Shown here: positions 35,301-47,295 of the stretch, piece by piece
Position numbering within the stretch: position 1 is the stretch's first letter
How the letters are laid out: each line of letters begins with the position of its first letter
NCBI RefSeq assembly: GCF_025698545.1
Contig: NC_068571.1
Span: forward strand, 34,195,733 to 34,259,732
Source of the DNA: Gossypium raimondii
Taxonomy: Eukaryota; Streptophyta; Magnoliopsida; Malvales; Malvaceae
Direction of reading: 5' to 3'
Length of the DNA stretch: 64,000 nucleotides
Notes under the pieces: generated by a model
The model's input: the letters and a program-made list of their open reading frames with translations, nothing else
The model's database searches: none
What the model was told of the DNA's origin: nothing
Position numbers and translations under genes: made by a program

Positions 35301-38300
35301 ATTATTTAAGAGATATATAATAGATAGACTTTATGTATATTGAATGACTAATTTAGGGTTTAAGGTTTATTTGAGATTTATTAAATGATACAATTTTATA
35401 CAATTAATTAATACTTTTATATTTAAAAATATTTAATCTAAACCATTTGATATATTTGATATGGATATATAGGTAATTATTTAATTTGGATAGGACCAAA
35501 TTATAAGAAAACAATACAAAAATAAAATGATATGGGCATATAGGTAATTATTTAATTTAGATAATTCTAACTTAATAATTAATTACAGTCATTTTATCAT
35601 TTGTTTTCTTATTAAAATGTTATTTTGTTCAAAATAAAATAATTTTTTTTATGCGTTTTTATCAAAAGATAAGTAATAGCGGCATTTTTTTAAAAACGCC
35701 ACAAAAAATAATTTCACTTTTAAAAATGGCGCAGTTTTATCTCAAAATTCCCCCCTAAAACCCTGAAATTTTCCCCCTTAAAATTGGTATCCTCAAAATA
35801 CCTAAGTGTTTCTCTCTGCCACCACCATTTCATTATCATCTTCCCCTCTCTCCCTCTTTTTGCATACCTCTCAGAAGGGCTCATACTAAATCATGTGGAT
35901 CCGAAAATGGAAACCTAGGACCAGGAGCAGAATGTTTGTCGATTATCAGTTCAGTAAGAGGAAACAAATGAAAACCCAGTAATTTCTTGCAGATACAATA
36001 ATAGCTGAGTTTTTCTCATTTCAGGAGTTTTGTTCTCTACAGCAAAGCATCCAAAAACTAAGAATTTAATGGTGATTTTACCTCTTAAAGTGATACGATT
36101 TTGTTAATACCAAGATACTCTCGCTAATACTTTTCAATTGCGGCCGGAAGATTTATGGATTAGGACACCTTAGAAAGGAATAGTGATTTTGCTCTCCCAC
36201 GAGGAACTGGTATTGAGGAATTGACGAGTGACTTCAAAATCCATTTCTACTGGGCTGTAATGTTTTTGTGTTTTATATCTTAAAATAGCTTTGCCTAATT
36301 GATACTTCTTGTTTTCCCTTCTCTGTTGGTTAAATACAACAATGATAAAGAACAGAATGATACTGGAAGCCTCTGATATTGATGGTTTTAATAAGGTAAA
36401 TGACATAAGGATACCTGTTTCTTCAGTTTGCTAATAGTTTCTTGTATACCTTTTTGTTTCTCTTTCACTTTGCCTTTCATTTGTTTCCTCTCGAAAGGCT
36501 CATACTAAATCATGTGGATCTCGAAAATGGAAACCGGGACCACTGTTTAACTGGACTTGACTCTAAAGATTGGATTCTAGTTGTTGAAACACTCAATAAT
36601 GTTAGTCGATTATCGTATTCCATAAGGAAAGAATGCATAGTATCTGTAAGTCTCCAATTCTTACTTGGTTATCGACTAGAAAGACTAGAGAATCGGGTGT
36701 CTTAGATTTAATTTGACTGGTGCATTCTTCCTCGTTCTAATGTGCATTCTTCCTTAATTTTCAAGATTCATACAATTAGACGCTTTCAAATTTAATTAAT
36801 GATATTAATCAAAGATCGAGGAAACACAAAAGCAAAGTGAAAGGTGGGTAATTTGAGGTATGTTCTTAACTATGTAAATTTAAAAGAGGCATTAAATGAG
36901 AACGAAGAATATCTGCACAAATTTTATCTTGGTAAATTAAAACGTGAAATTATAATTTGAATACTGTTACTTAGTGGGTGATTCTTTTGGAAGGAGTCTT
37001 TTGATGGGTCAATACTCGAGTATTAGATTGGTTTTTTAATAATAGAAGATATTGTTTCTAATATTTTGTTGAGAATTAGTGTAATGTAAGTATGTGCTTG
37101 GTAGGGCTTGTTTTACTGAGTCAAGTTCAAGGGGTACTATGGTCGCATTGTTCCACGTCTGTAGGCGTTGGGATCGATATGCTTATCGCTATTTTATTTA
37201 TCTGGAAGGAAGTCCATTTTTTCCAGTCTTAATCATGTTCAATTTGTTTCATTGGTTTGGATGGTACCGTTGTTTGCTATATTTGCAGCAACATAGTTCA
37301 TATATATTTCTATTAACTAAGTTCATTTAAAGTAGTTAGCGTCTAGCTATATATGGGTAATTTTGGTATATATGGTTTACAAAGCTACTTTTTTTTTTCC
37401 TTTTATCCCACCACTTTTTCATGCATATCGATGATTATTTGGATATCAACCTCGATATCCTTGTTCACTTATTTTCATGATTGTTTGCTTTATTTTATAG
37501 GATTTGATAGATGTCCTGTCAGTATTTTATGAATTTTCTTTTTTATTCATTTGATTTTATCAGGTGTTGAGGAATTAAATAATATGGAATTGACAAATTG
37601 ATACAAGTAGTCGCATCCCAACTAGCGACCAGCTCCCGAGTCACGGAGGTCGCTCGAACCCTTCTTTTGGAGCCGCAAACCGTAATGTCTTCTTTTTAAT
37701 TTTGGCCACAAATATATGAGCTTCAAGTGAGCGAGTCTCTGATCACCTATTATTGTTTTGGCTTTGGTTTTGTCCTTTTCCTTGTAAATTCTCTTGAATC
37801 ATCGTCTCCCATCTTGGTTAAGAAATTAGTCGGATTGGAATTGAAATCGAATTAATGATATTCTTTGCATATGGTTCCCGAAAATAGTATACATTTGCTT
37901 CAGCTTTCCTTCTATTTTTTTTACGCTTAATCTTATAGCTGAAAGTTCTATCATATATGTTACATAATACCGTGTATACATGCTCGAATCGATGACATAT
38001 AATGGTGTTATTGTTTGCTAGTCTAATTTATTAAATCTTCACTCTCTATTTTTTTATATATATTTAGAAATGAGGTATGATGTTTTAAATATATGACAAG
38101 AAGTTTTAATTTTTTAATATACTTGTATTATATATAGATATAGATATATGTATGTATGTATGTATGTATCTAATATACCCATGCTAAATCTGGGTAACTT
38201 GTCTAAGAGTTTGGGTTTAGTTTAGAAGTCTTTATCATATGTTTACATCTTTTAACATCTTTAACGTGTCTAACGATATAGATATATATGTATGTATGTA

Positions 38301-39143
38301 TCTAATATATTTTTTATTTTAACATCTCTCTTGTTTACCAAGTTTGTTGGTTTATTTGATCATTTGGTTTTGCATCCTTTAGATATTGAAGGTGTAGCGA
38401 TGGATTCAATCTCTTCAAGTGGAAAAGCCAAGGCTTAGCACTTCTTCAAGTGGAATGTTATTTAATGTTGCATTCCATGGTCGTTTATCTTAGTTAGAAC
38501 TGGAATTTGGTGTTATTGAAACAGAGTTTTGTAGCTACCTTGTGTACTAGCTTCTTTAACCATGATTGTTAATTATTACGTGTTTTGTAGCTTTTTTTTA
38601 TAATGGCCGAGTTAATATAGATCAGATGAGCTGTGAGGTAGATTGCTCATTTATTTAAACATAATATATAAATTCTAAATTTAAATTCATTAATTTTTAT
38701 TTTTAGTTTTAAAGTTAAAATTTTAATAGAAAATTTAATTTAATTAATATTTGTTATCCTTAAAATGTATATAGTTTAAAGTTTAAGTTTCAAAATTAAA
38801 ACATAATTTAATATTTATAATAGAAATAAATATTACTTAATTAAAATATTTTTTTAAAGGTCATGTTCTTTAGCGGCGTTTGTGGGAAAAGCGCTAAAGG
38901 TCTTGTTCTTTAGCGTTTAGGGAAAAGCGCTAAAGATCTTGTTCTATAGTGGCGTTTGTGGGAAAGCGCGCTAAAGGTCTTGTTCTTTAGCGACGTTTAT
39001 TTCTAAAAACGCCGCAAAAGTTTATGACATTGTCAATAGCGGCATTTTTTTGCGCTATTGAAAGCGCCATAAATACTTTTAGAGCGCTAAAAGTGTCGCT
39101 AAAGGCCAAAAAAACGCCGCTAAAAGCCTGTTTTGGTGTAGTG
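32374..39143. mobile_element. Non-autonomous CACTA transposon, copy in unit 3
   Basis: Same element as 16557-22610 at the same target, with TAG at 32371-32373 and 39144-39146. It is about 6.77 kb, some 0.7 kb longer, because the left subterminal array is expanded (to about 34614). The left terminal repeat reads CACTACACAAAAACAGGC, one mismatch to the right end. The captured ARM/TOG fragments are present (about 36491-36643 and 37563-37684) but carry clustered indels; even the acceptor CTCAG of fragment A reads CTCG. No transposase was found. Confidence 0.92.
32547..34614. repeat. CACTA subterminal tandem repeats, expanded array (unit 3 copy)
   Basis: About eighteen monomers of near 113 bases, with partial monomers at about 33100-33130 and 33520-33560, against about eleven in the unit 2 copy. 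The extra block lies in the middle of the array, as expected for slippage or unequal exchange within the array. Confidence 0.85.
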
Positions 39144-40807
39144 TAGGGAAGGTTATAGCAGCCCTACAACGCCCAAAATTGATACCTCGTTAATTACATG
39201 TTATCCAAAATTTCAAATTTTCAAAATATGAAATCTAATATTTATTTGTGATTCGTCAAGTATTCACATATAATAAAATAATTTTATTTTCCGGGTGAAT
39301 TAAAATCTCATAATGAAATGATTTACCATATTTTTTAATGTCCATGAAAATACTGAAAATTTATCTTTTATTAATAAAAACTCATGGATTTACTTGACTT
39401 GAAAAAGAGTATCCCGTTATTAGTAAACATCAATAAACTCCCCCCTGAAACAACGAAGGATTCATCGTCCAATAAAGAGGACTTTTTTCTTTCTCTGCCT
39501 TTTTTAGATTTAATTAAATGGGTTGTGGATGGTGAGATTGAAGTGGCGGAATGGTTGTTGGAGGTTTGAGGGAGAGGCTTTAAGTTTGGTTTAGGGGTCA
39601 GTTAGGAGTTGATAGTGGTGAAGATAGTGATTGAAGTGGGAGCCTTGGTTGGTTGGGGATGAAGTTGGGTTAGTGAGGTGCCAAGGAAGGTTTGGTGGTG
39701 GCTCAAATATGCGGTGGTGATGGAGGTAATGGGTTAAGGGTGCAGTTGGATTGTTTTGAATCTTGAGGGAAGCTGAAAAAGCATGCTTTTCTTGCTCTGA
39801 ATTCATAAAAATGCAGCTAACCTCCTTTTGATCGATTTTTGGATGCTGCTATATAAGAGCTTGGAGAGAAGGAGCATGAGCTCCTCATAGAGCTGCGGTG
39901 GCATGGCTGTGCTGGCCTTGTGTGGAATGGTGTCGAGGAATGTACTGCTCTAGGCGGTTGTTGCCAGTGTCCTTGTGCAGGTAGCTGGCCACTTGGAGGA
40001 CATCACTTGTCTCAACAGTTGTGTGAAATTTGGGATGTAATTGTGTAAACCTTGAGAAATGTGGGGGCTGTTATTGTAAATTTTCAACTTTTTATTTTTT
40101 TAAATCTTTGTTAAAAATACTTTATAAAAGCAAAAAAAAAAAACTAGTGGGCTTAAAACTTATCCAATAAAAAGAAAAAATTGTCTAAATGTCTAGTTAA
40201 CTCAAAATTATGCCAACTATGACTTTGAAATTTTTCAACAAACATTAATCCCAAGCATTTAACAAGTTAGTTAATTTTGGACTCTTAAATACCATAATTA
40301 AAATTGAGTTAAATTGATTCATTATCAAATGTTGATTTGGGTTCCAAACAAATTTGGTGGGAAATGATTTTATATGTATATTCATTTTAGTACACAATTT
40401 TCATGAAAATTCATTCTCATCACTCATTCCTTTTTTTAGAATTAATTTTATTTATTTTTCAAAACAACTTGGGAAGGTTCTTCTATCAAAATTCAGATAA
40501 AATCGCATGTTTTTCGTTTTATTGAGAAAATTAAAATTATCTTTTAAAAATTAAAAATATAAAATGGTTTTAAAAAGTGAAGTTTTTCATTAAAAAATAA
40601 AATTAAAAATTGATTAAAATTAAAATTTGCTATAAAGTTAATGCTTAAAATGAGTGCACAATATCATTTGTTAGCTCGATTGATCAAATTGAAATCGCCA
40701 ATAGGGGGTGAATTGACTTTTAAAAATTTGTGGAAGCTAGAAAGAAAAGAGGAAAAAAATGAACACAATGATTTAAAGTGGTTCGACCCCAATACTTATT
40801 CCACTAC

Positions 40808-41194
40808 GTACCGGAACTGATAACATTCGAGATTATGCAGGATTATACACAAAAGATCCTTTTTTGGCTCTCTCTTTAGCTCTATGTCTCTTATCTCTAG
40901 GAGGTCTTCCTCCACTAGCAGGTTTTTTCGGAAAACTCCATTTATTCTAGTGTGGATGGCAGGCAGGCCTCTATTTCTTGGTTTCAATAGGATGCCTCTA
41001 TTTCTTGGTTTCAATAGGACTCCTTACGACCGTTGTTTCTATCTACTATTATCTAAAAATAATCAAGTTATTAATGACTGGACGAAACCAAGAAATAACC
41101 CCTCACGAACGAAATTATAGAAGATCCCCTTTAAGATCAACCAATTCCATCGAATTGAGTTTGATTGTATGTGTGATAGCATCTACTATACCAG
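40808..41194 (+). pseudogene. ndhB: Nuclear plastid DNA insertion: fragment of ndhB
   Basis: One frame runs through almost the whole insert and reads [20 protein letters not shown], then [40 protein letters not shown] and [16 protein letters not shown]. This is the C-terminal part of NdhB, a membrane subunit of the chloroplast NADH dehydrogenase-like complex. Plastid origin is further supported by GC content above that of the flanks. Damage: an in-frame stop (TAG where TGG is expected, after LHLF) and a perfect in-frame 27-bp duplication (40968-40994 and 40995-41021). It replaces a short stretch of the right module between CCACTAC and TTTTTCCCAAATTC. It is not expressed as a gene; units 1 and 2 lack it. 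Confidence 0.93.
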
Positions 41195-42428
41195 TTTTTC
41201 CCAAATTCACTAATTTAACTAACTTTTGAGGAAAATGTTTAACTTTACAACTCTCTTAAGGCTTCTACCCAAACCTGAAAATAAAACCCGCTCAAAAAGT
41301 AATACAAATAAACAAACAATCAATTAATCCTTACAAGAATGAATTGTTTGTCAATTTAGCACAAATGTAATAATAAAACACATGAGCTAAATAAACAACA
41401 ATGAAAGCTAGCAAGTGTGTACAAGAAAAGTATGAAAACTTTAAGTACAAAGATTGATTGATTAAAAATTTTGCTTTGATATTGATTGATTAAAAATTTT
41501 GCTTTGATAATCTCTCTTGTTGTTGTAGATCCTTTGGATGATGGTATTTATACTCTTTAGGGTGTCTTTAGAATTAATTCTAAGAATCACTTTTACGGCA
41601 AAAGCATTCCTAAACAAGTTATTGTTTTAGAGAAAGAAATAGTTTTTTCTATGTCAAAAAGTGGTCATAAAGCACTTTTTTCAAAAGCTGGAAAATTTAG
41701 CTTTTCCCAAAAGTGATTTTTTTCTAAAAAACACTTTTGAGAAGCAATGTTAAACTAAACCTTAATTGATTTCCAACCATTGTGGTTGTTGGAATATTGA
41801 ATAGAGTTGTTGGGATGAAAATATAAGTGGATTGATGTCACATGCAATAACAAATATCAATATTTTTTCTACGAGTATCAGTACTAATAACATTTAATGT
41901 CTAATTTAGTGACCGTTGAAGTCATCAATATCGAAACCAAATAGAAGGTATCGATATCGTGTCGATACTTGATAAATACTTTGGAAGTTATAATGCCAAT
42001 TTCGTATCGATACTAAAAAATGTACCGATAAAAAGTATACCACTATTGGTACTTAAAAAAAATTATCAAACCCCAACAAAAGGTATCGATACCGTATCAA
42101 TACTTGATAAATACTCTAAAAAACAGAATGTCATTTTCGTATTGATCTTGAAAAATGTATTGATAAAAATTGGATAGATTTCTCCCGAATTTAAATCACT
42201 CCAAAATCATATGGAACTTAATATAATATGGGACAGCAATCAAAGATTTTTATTCACAAAATTATAAAATTTCAACTATGAGCAAAAACCAAATCCTAAC
42301 ATAATAAAATTTCAAAAATTAACAACGTTTCTGAAAATAAGATAAATGATTGGTTACCAAATAAAAATGATTTAGTGCCCCCCATTTAAGATGGATTGAC
42401 GAGAATCAAGGATAAATGGTTCATTCCC

Positions 42429-42436
42429 TCATAAAT
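42429..42436 (+). promoter_or_regulatory. Putative TATA-like box of PMEI copy 3
   Basis: TCATAAAT, 44 bases before the ATG, aligns with TTATAAAT in copies 1 and 2. The T-to-C change weakens the TATA consensus, so copy 3 may be less strongly transcribed although its reading frame is the intact one. Confidence 0.35.
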
Positions 42437-42479
42437 TCTTCATTTCAAGCCTTCTCTTTCTCATACCAATTTTCCAAAT

Positions 42480-43019
42480 ATGAAGAATTCCCACATTTCT
42501 TGTCTTCTTTTCTTCTACCTTTTGCTGGTCTCAGCAACCTCTGATCTTATCCAAAAATCTTGCTATGAAGCTTCAAAGGGTAATCCTGCTAATATAAAGT
42601 TGGACTTTTGTGTATCAGCTTTTGAAGGGAATCCCAAAGCCAAAGCAGCCTATGGAGTTGCAGATTTGGTTTTAGTCTCCACTGAGACCGCCATAGCTAA
42701 TGCCACGGCCATCGGCTCCAAAATATCCAAGCTTCTGGATAACAAACGCGTTGGAATGTTTGCAAGGAACTGCTTGAAAGATTGCTCAGAGCTTTACTCT
42801 CTTGCAGGGTCTAGTTTAGAAGCAGGTTTGGATGCTTTTCAGGCTGTAGATTATGGAACTGCTAACGCAGAAATAAGTGCTGCCTTGGATGCACCAGTGA
42901 CTTGTGAAGACCAGTTCAAGGAGAAGAAAGGGTTGGTGTCCCCATTGACAAAGGAAAACAACAATTTCCGTCAGCTAACTGCAATCCCTCTTGCATTCAT
43001 GAAAATGGTCCAGCAATGA
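42480..43019 (+). CDS. Putative invertase/pectin methylesterase inhibitor (Pla a 1-like PMEI domain), copy 3
   Basis: Intronless, 179 residues, the usual length for this family. A signal peptide (LLFFYLLLVSATS, cleavage near residue 21) directs it to the cell wall or vacuole. The mature part has Cys at 28, 44, 98, 102 and 142. Family disulfides would join 28-44 and 102-142; Cys98 is an extra. Motifs: CLKDCSELYSLAG, TANAEISAALDAPVTCEDQF, and a C-terminal helix SPLTKENNNFRQLTAIPLAF. One N-glycosylation site is at NAT (74-76). Known members are four-helix proteins that bind and block cell-wall or vacuolar invertase, or pectin methylesterase; sequence alone does not separate these. The tail is most like the 'putative invertase inhibitor' group that includes the plane-tree pollen protein Pla a 1. 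It is the only one of the three duplicated copies that is open as sequenced. Confidence 0.9.
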   Translation: MKNSHISCLLFFYLLLVSATSDLIQKSCYEASKGNPANIKLDFCVSAFEGNPKAKAAYGVADLVLVSTETAIANATAIGSKISKLLDNKRVGMFARNCLKDCSELYSLAGSSLEAGLDAFQAVDYGTANAEISAALDAPVTCEDQFKEKKGLVSPLTKENNNFRQLTAIPLAFMKMVQQ

Positions 43020-43120
43020 TGATAACACTTGCTTGTTTATGTATTTACTGTCACTTCAATAATATTTTATCAGCATTTTGCTAGTGATAATGAGAACTAC
43101 CACACTACAATGCCATTAAC

Positions 43121-45145
43121 AAAACACTGAAAAATAACACTAGAAAACAGCGTAAATCTCCCAACAATCCCCATTACAGATCACCAAAAACAGCCTTCAA
43201 AAGTTTTGTTCAGTTTTGTGCTTCAATCTAGTTTTATGAAATGAGCTTCTAATATTAAATATGTCAAATTTATTATTTTATATAGACTCAAAAATATTAT
43301 GAAATGAACTTCTAATGTTTTTTTTTCTTTAGTATTAACTTATTTTTTTATTAATTTGACTCTTGACTTTTTAAATTTAGTTGAGTAGTTATTTTTTTGG
43401 ATGGAAATTGATTGAATTGTTGAATATTTATCTGATGTGATATTTTGTTTACTAGTTTACGTGTATTTTATTATTGATGTGAATAATTTTTAAAACTTTT
43501 ATGCATTTTTGAAAATTTTAATTTTTTATAAAGTTTACATGGATTTCCATGTTGGTTGCCAAGTCAAAAGTCTTTAAAATGTTAATGGTCTAATCCACGT
43601 TTCCATTCAGAAAACAGAGCCACTTGCAACAATTTATTTTACTATAATTTAGGCTTCACACTGGACTAAACCAATTGATTTGGAACCTATATGAAATAAT
43701 TAGTTGCTTTACTACGCAAATAGACAACGTTTTAAATGCCTTTATTTTCTTTTGGATCTTAATTTTTTTTATGTTTTATCTCAACTTTTTAGAATTATTT
43801 TGCAAGTGACTTGAAAGAGGAAAGATGATACTCTCTTTCTTATTTTAATATCTCACATAGGATAGCCGATAGGTTATAAATGGCTAAAATGAATTTTTAT
43901 TTTAAAATTTTTAGATTTAGGACTAAATTGATAGATTTTGCAAATATTTAGGGCCAAATTTATTGATTTTTATAATTAGAACTAAAATGGTAAATTTTGT
44001 AAACGTTAATGATTAAATTTGTTGAATTTTTATATTTAAGATTAAATTAATAAAATATGTAAACATTAGAGGGCTAATTTTGTTACTAGACTAATATAAA
44101 AAGCACACGTTAGGTCAGAATAATTAAAATATTTAATTTTGAACAGTTCAGTGACTAAATCGAAAAAATTAATAGTCGGGTGACCAGAATAGAACAAAAG
44201 GCATAATTGGGCATTTTTATAGTTTACTTTTTTTTTATTAGATTTCTGCGTGTCCTTATTTTATGGTGGCAAATGGCATCATTCTAAAAACGCCAACAAA
44301 GCCTATTTACCAAATTTGTATCCTTGTTTTGCTTTAGTGTGTATATGTATATTAGACTAGAATTAGAATAGATATATGAGTTATGGTACATATGATTTTT
44401 AATAATTTTTTATTTTATATTAAAATATTTATATTCTTCTTAAAAGTTAATTAATATTATCATAATTAATTTCTGTATAATATAGGATTATAATTAATGT
44501 TTTATATAGATGTATATTCGTGCACTAATTTAAAAATTAAAACTACTAATAATTTATAAATATATATAAATAAGAAGAATATTTAATACACCGTCCGACG
44601 CGTCTGTGCATAGTTTCATATACCATTAATTAACAATAAGATAAGGCATTGTTATTTGTGTAAAAAATATTTTAAGGTTTAAAATAAATATTATTTATAA
44701 TTGTTAAATATTAATAAATAAATAAAATCTGAAACTTGAAATCCGAACCTAAAATTTAAAAGGAAAAATAAAATAAGGATGTTTAATAAAATTAATAGCT
44801 TAAATATTTTTATGATATTTATTTGTGAGAGTTGAAAATGGGTGAAGTATGGAATGAAATCACATAAATTCAAACAATAAATCCATAATTCCAGACACAT
44901 TGATCATCTAATGAATGAGAAATAAAAAGCAAACCGGGAGTATATATTATATAATTGATAGAAATACACATAAATTGGTTTCCATATAAGTATTTTATGG
45001 AACAAAATGATTTACTGCCCCATTTAAGGGTTTCACTATCACAAAAGAACTGGAATTATGGTGAATCGACAAGAATTAAGGATTTTCCTCATAAATGAAT
45101 TCCAATTCCTATCAATCTCAACAACAACACATCCATTCCATTTCC
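43121..45145. other. Intergenic DNA between PMEI copy 3 and the fourth PMEI gene
   Basis: No gene was recognised. The segmental repeat ends at 43120. The region at 43870-44190 is a dispersed AT-rich repeat related to 360-590 (phrases GGACTAAATTGATAGA, GTAAACATTAGAGGGCTAA, GTGACCAGAATAGAAC). The remainder is AT-rich without recognisable elements. Confidence 0.45.
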
Positions 45146-45154
45146 TTATAAATA
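45146..45154 (+). promoter_or_regulatory. Putative TATA box of the fourth PMEI gene
   Basis: TTATAAATA, 55 bases before the ATG, followed by CTTCATTTCAAGCC, a leader segment shared with the other PMEI copies. Confidence 0.5.
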
Positions 45155-45200
45155 CTTCATTTCAAGCCCTAGCTTTCTCATTCGATATTAAACTCCAAAT

Positions 45201-45737
45201 ATGAAGAATTTTCTCATTTCTTCTCTTGTTTTCTTCCACCTTACGCTTGTGTCAGTGAGGTCCGATGTTATCCAAGAAACTTGCGATAAAGCTGCAAGGG
45301 GTGATCCTGCTACTATAAGGTTGGACTTTTGTTTGTCAGCTTTTGAAGGGAATCCCAAAGCCAAATCAGCCACCAGTGTTGCGGATTTAGTTGAAATCTC
45401 CATTGAGACATCCATAGCTAATGCCACCAGCATGGGCTCCTTAATAACTAGCCTTTTGGATAACAAAAGCATTGGAATATTTGCTAGGAATTGCTTGGAA
45501 GATTGCTCTGAGCTTTACTCTCTTGCAGGGTCTAATTTACGAAGAGGTGGGAAGGCTTTTGAGGGTAAGGATTTCGGAACTGCTAATATAGAAATAACTG
45601 CTGCCATGGATGCACCAGTCACTTGTGAAGACGGGTTCAAGGAGAAAGGGTTGGTGTCGCCGTTGACAAAGGAAAACAAGAATTTTTTTCAGCTAACTGC
45701 TATCCCTCTTGTATTCATGAAAATGGTCCAGAAATGA
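45201..45737 (+). CDS. Putative invertase/pectin methylesterase inhibitor (PMEI domain), fourth gene
   Basis: Intronless, 178 residues. Signal peptide LVFFHLTLVSVRS, then the same layout as copy 3: Cys28, Cys44, Cys98, Cys102 and Cys142, CLEDCSELYSLAG, TANIEITAAMDAPVTCEDGF and SPLTKENKNFFQLTAIPLVF. Roughly three quarters of residues match copy 3, so it is an older duplicate outside the triplicated segment. The shared promoter leader and 3' flank (TGATGATAACACTTG...ATGTTTATGTATTTA) show the duplicated block included some flanking DNA. One N-glycosylation site (NAT) is conserved. Expected role: a secreted inhibitor of invertase or pectin methylesterase; the target cannot be told from sequence. 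Confidence 0.9.
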   Translation: MKNFLISSLVFFHLTLVSVRSDVIQETCDKAARGDPATIRLDFCLSAFEGNPKAKSATSVADLVEISIETSIANATSMGSLITSLLDNKSIGIFARNCLEDCSELYSLAGSNLRRGGKAFEGKDFGTANIEITAAMDAPVTCEDGFKEKGLVSPLTKENKNFFQLTAIPLVFMKMVQK

Positions 45738-46842
45738 TGATAACACTTGTATGTTTATGTATTTATTGTCACTTCAATAATATTATATGTTTTTTCCTCA
45801 TCAAAGTCTGCAGTTTCTTGAAGATAATAAGTGGTGGCTCACAATACAACTTTATTAACAAGTCATTTTGCATAAAATAATTAATGCATAATAAATCACT
45901 GTAATTATAAAATCTAAATATTGAAGACAAATTTAGTAGAAAGATACAAAGAAAATGCAGTAAAAGAGGTTTTTCTTTTAACCACTCAGGTAATTTGGAT
46001 AATAGAATATAGCTTAAGTATACTTTGAGTAATGAAATATAGTTTACTACCACTTTGACAAAAGAAATTTAAGTACTAACTTGAAAAAAAGTATAATTTA
46101 AGTATCATTTTATGATTGAAGCGTATATTCAAGTAATTACTTGGGTAAATTAGATTCTAATTAAATCCATAAAAGGAAGTATTATAGAGGGACTTAAAAC
46201 ATATCAAAATAATGAGGGACGAATTTTGTCCCCAAATAGCCAATTTTTTTATAAAAAAGGTAGATCTTTAATGATATTTTCATCTCTAAATTAACATTCT
46301 TTATAGATGTATTTCATCCTCGAAATATTAATTTATTATAAAGTTAAATCTAATGATACAATATCTTTAAAAAGTTAAAAATAAAAATAATAAACATACA
46401 ATAAAATCTACATATTAAATTATATTGAAATTTAAAATATTACTATAACTATCAACAAAAGAAGAATATATAATGTCTTTAATTTGTAACGAAAATCCTC
46501 AATTTATAATAAAATAAACTTTCAAAGATATACACTCGACCAAGTAGAGTTTATTGAAGATGTTTAATAAATCACTCTCCAACAATGTCAAATTTAATCA
46601 ACATGCTACATGCACCAAGATTATATAATCAAGTAGGCCAGGGAAAATCAAAATCATATTGCAACCAAAACATTGAATTATGGTAACCAAAGTTTTAAAA
46701 TTCAAACTAAGGCAACCAAAACATTGAATTATGGTAAGTTTATATATCATATGGACCCAACTTTAAATATAGATAAATTGGTTGCTAAACTTGCCAAGAA
46801 TCATAATAGGTAGCTACAACATAACAACATTATAGAAGGATA
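45738..46842. other. Intergenic DNA, no gene
   Basis: AT-rich. A duplicated phrase, GCAACCAAAACATTGAATTATGGTAA, occurs at about 46660 and 46710. Nothing else was recognised. Confidence 0.4.
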
Positions 46843-47295
46843 ATGCGTTTCAACGCAATCAAACTCATATTTCTTCTCTTATTTTCTTTTACCTTTTGCT
46901 TGTGTTGGTGAGCTCCAATCTTATTCAAGAATCTTACGACAAAGCTACAAAGCTTGATCCCTAAACTATAAAGGTGTACTTTTGTGTTTCAACTTTTGAA
47001 GGGAATCCCAAAGCAAAATCAGCCACCATGGTTGTAGATTTGGTTGAAGTCTCCATTGAGGCTGCCATAGCTAATGCGACAAGCATCGGGTCCATAATAT
47101 CCAAACTTTTGGAAAACAAAAGCCTTGAATCTTTTGAAAGCAATTGCTTGAAAAATTGCTCTTGGCTTTACTCTCTTGCAAGGCCTTGTTGACGAGGTCC
47201 TGGGGAGGCTTTTGAGGCTAAAAATATGCAACTATTGGTGTAGACATAATTGCTGCCATGGATGCACCAGTGAATTGTGAAGACCAATTCAAGAA

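Larger units (their letters stand above)
31637..39734. repeat. Segmental repeat unit 3, left module with CACTA insertion
   Basis: Full-length left module (begins AGGATCCCCTTG) interrupted by the CACTA element at 32374-39143. GGGTTAAGGGTGCAG at about 39731 is uninterrupted, so no LTR ever entered this boundary. Confidence 0.85.
39735..42479. repeat. Segmental repeat unit 3, right module upstream of PMEI copy 3
   Basis: Collinear with 10303-12661 but more diverged than units 1 and 2 are from each other. It is interrupted by a plastid DNA insertion at 40808-41194 and has a small tandem duplication at about 41450-41505 (GATTGATTAAAAATTTTGCT twice). The LTR-like stretch with TATCGATAC motifs runs to about 42170. 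Confidence 0.8.

Noticed and set aside
5885..43120. Whole triplication as an assembly duplication of one locus
   Set aside because: Each unit has private insertions (solo LTR, chimeric boundary, plastid DNA) and normal substitutions outside the error patches. Base-level errors in units 2 and 3 remain likely.
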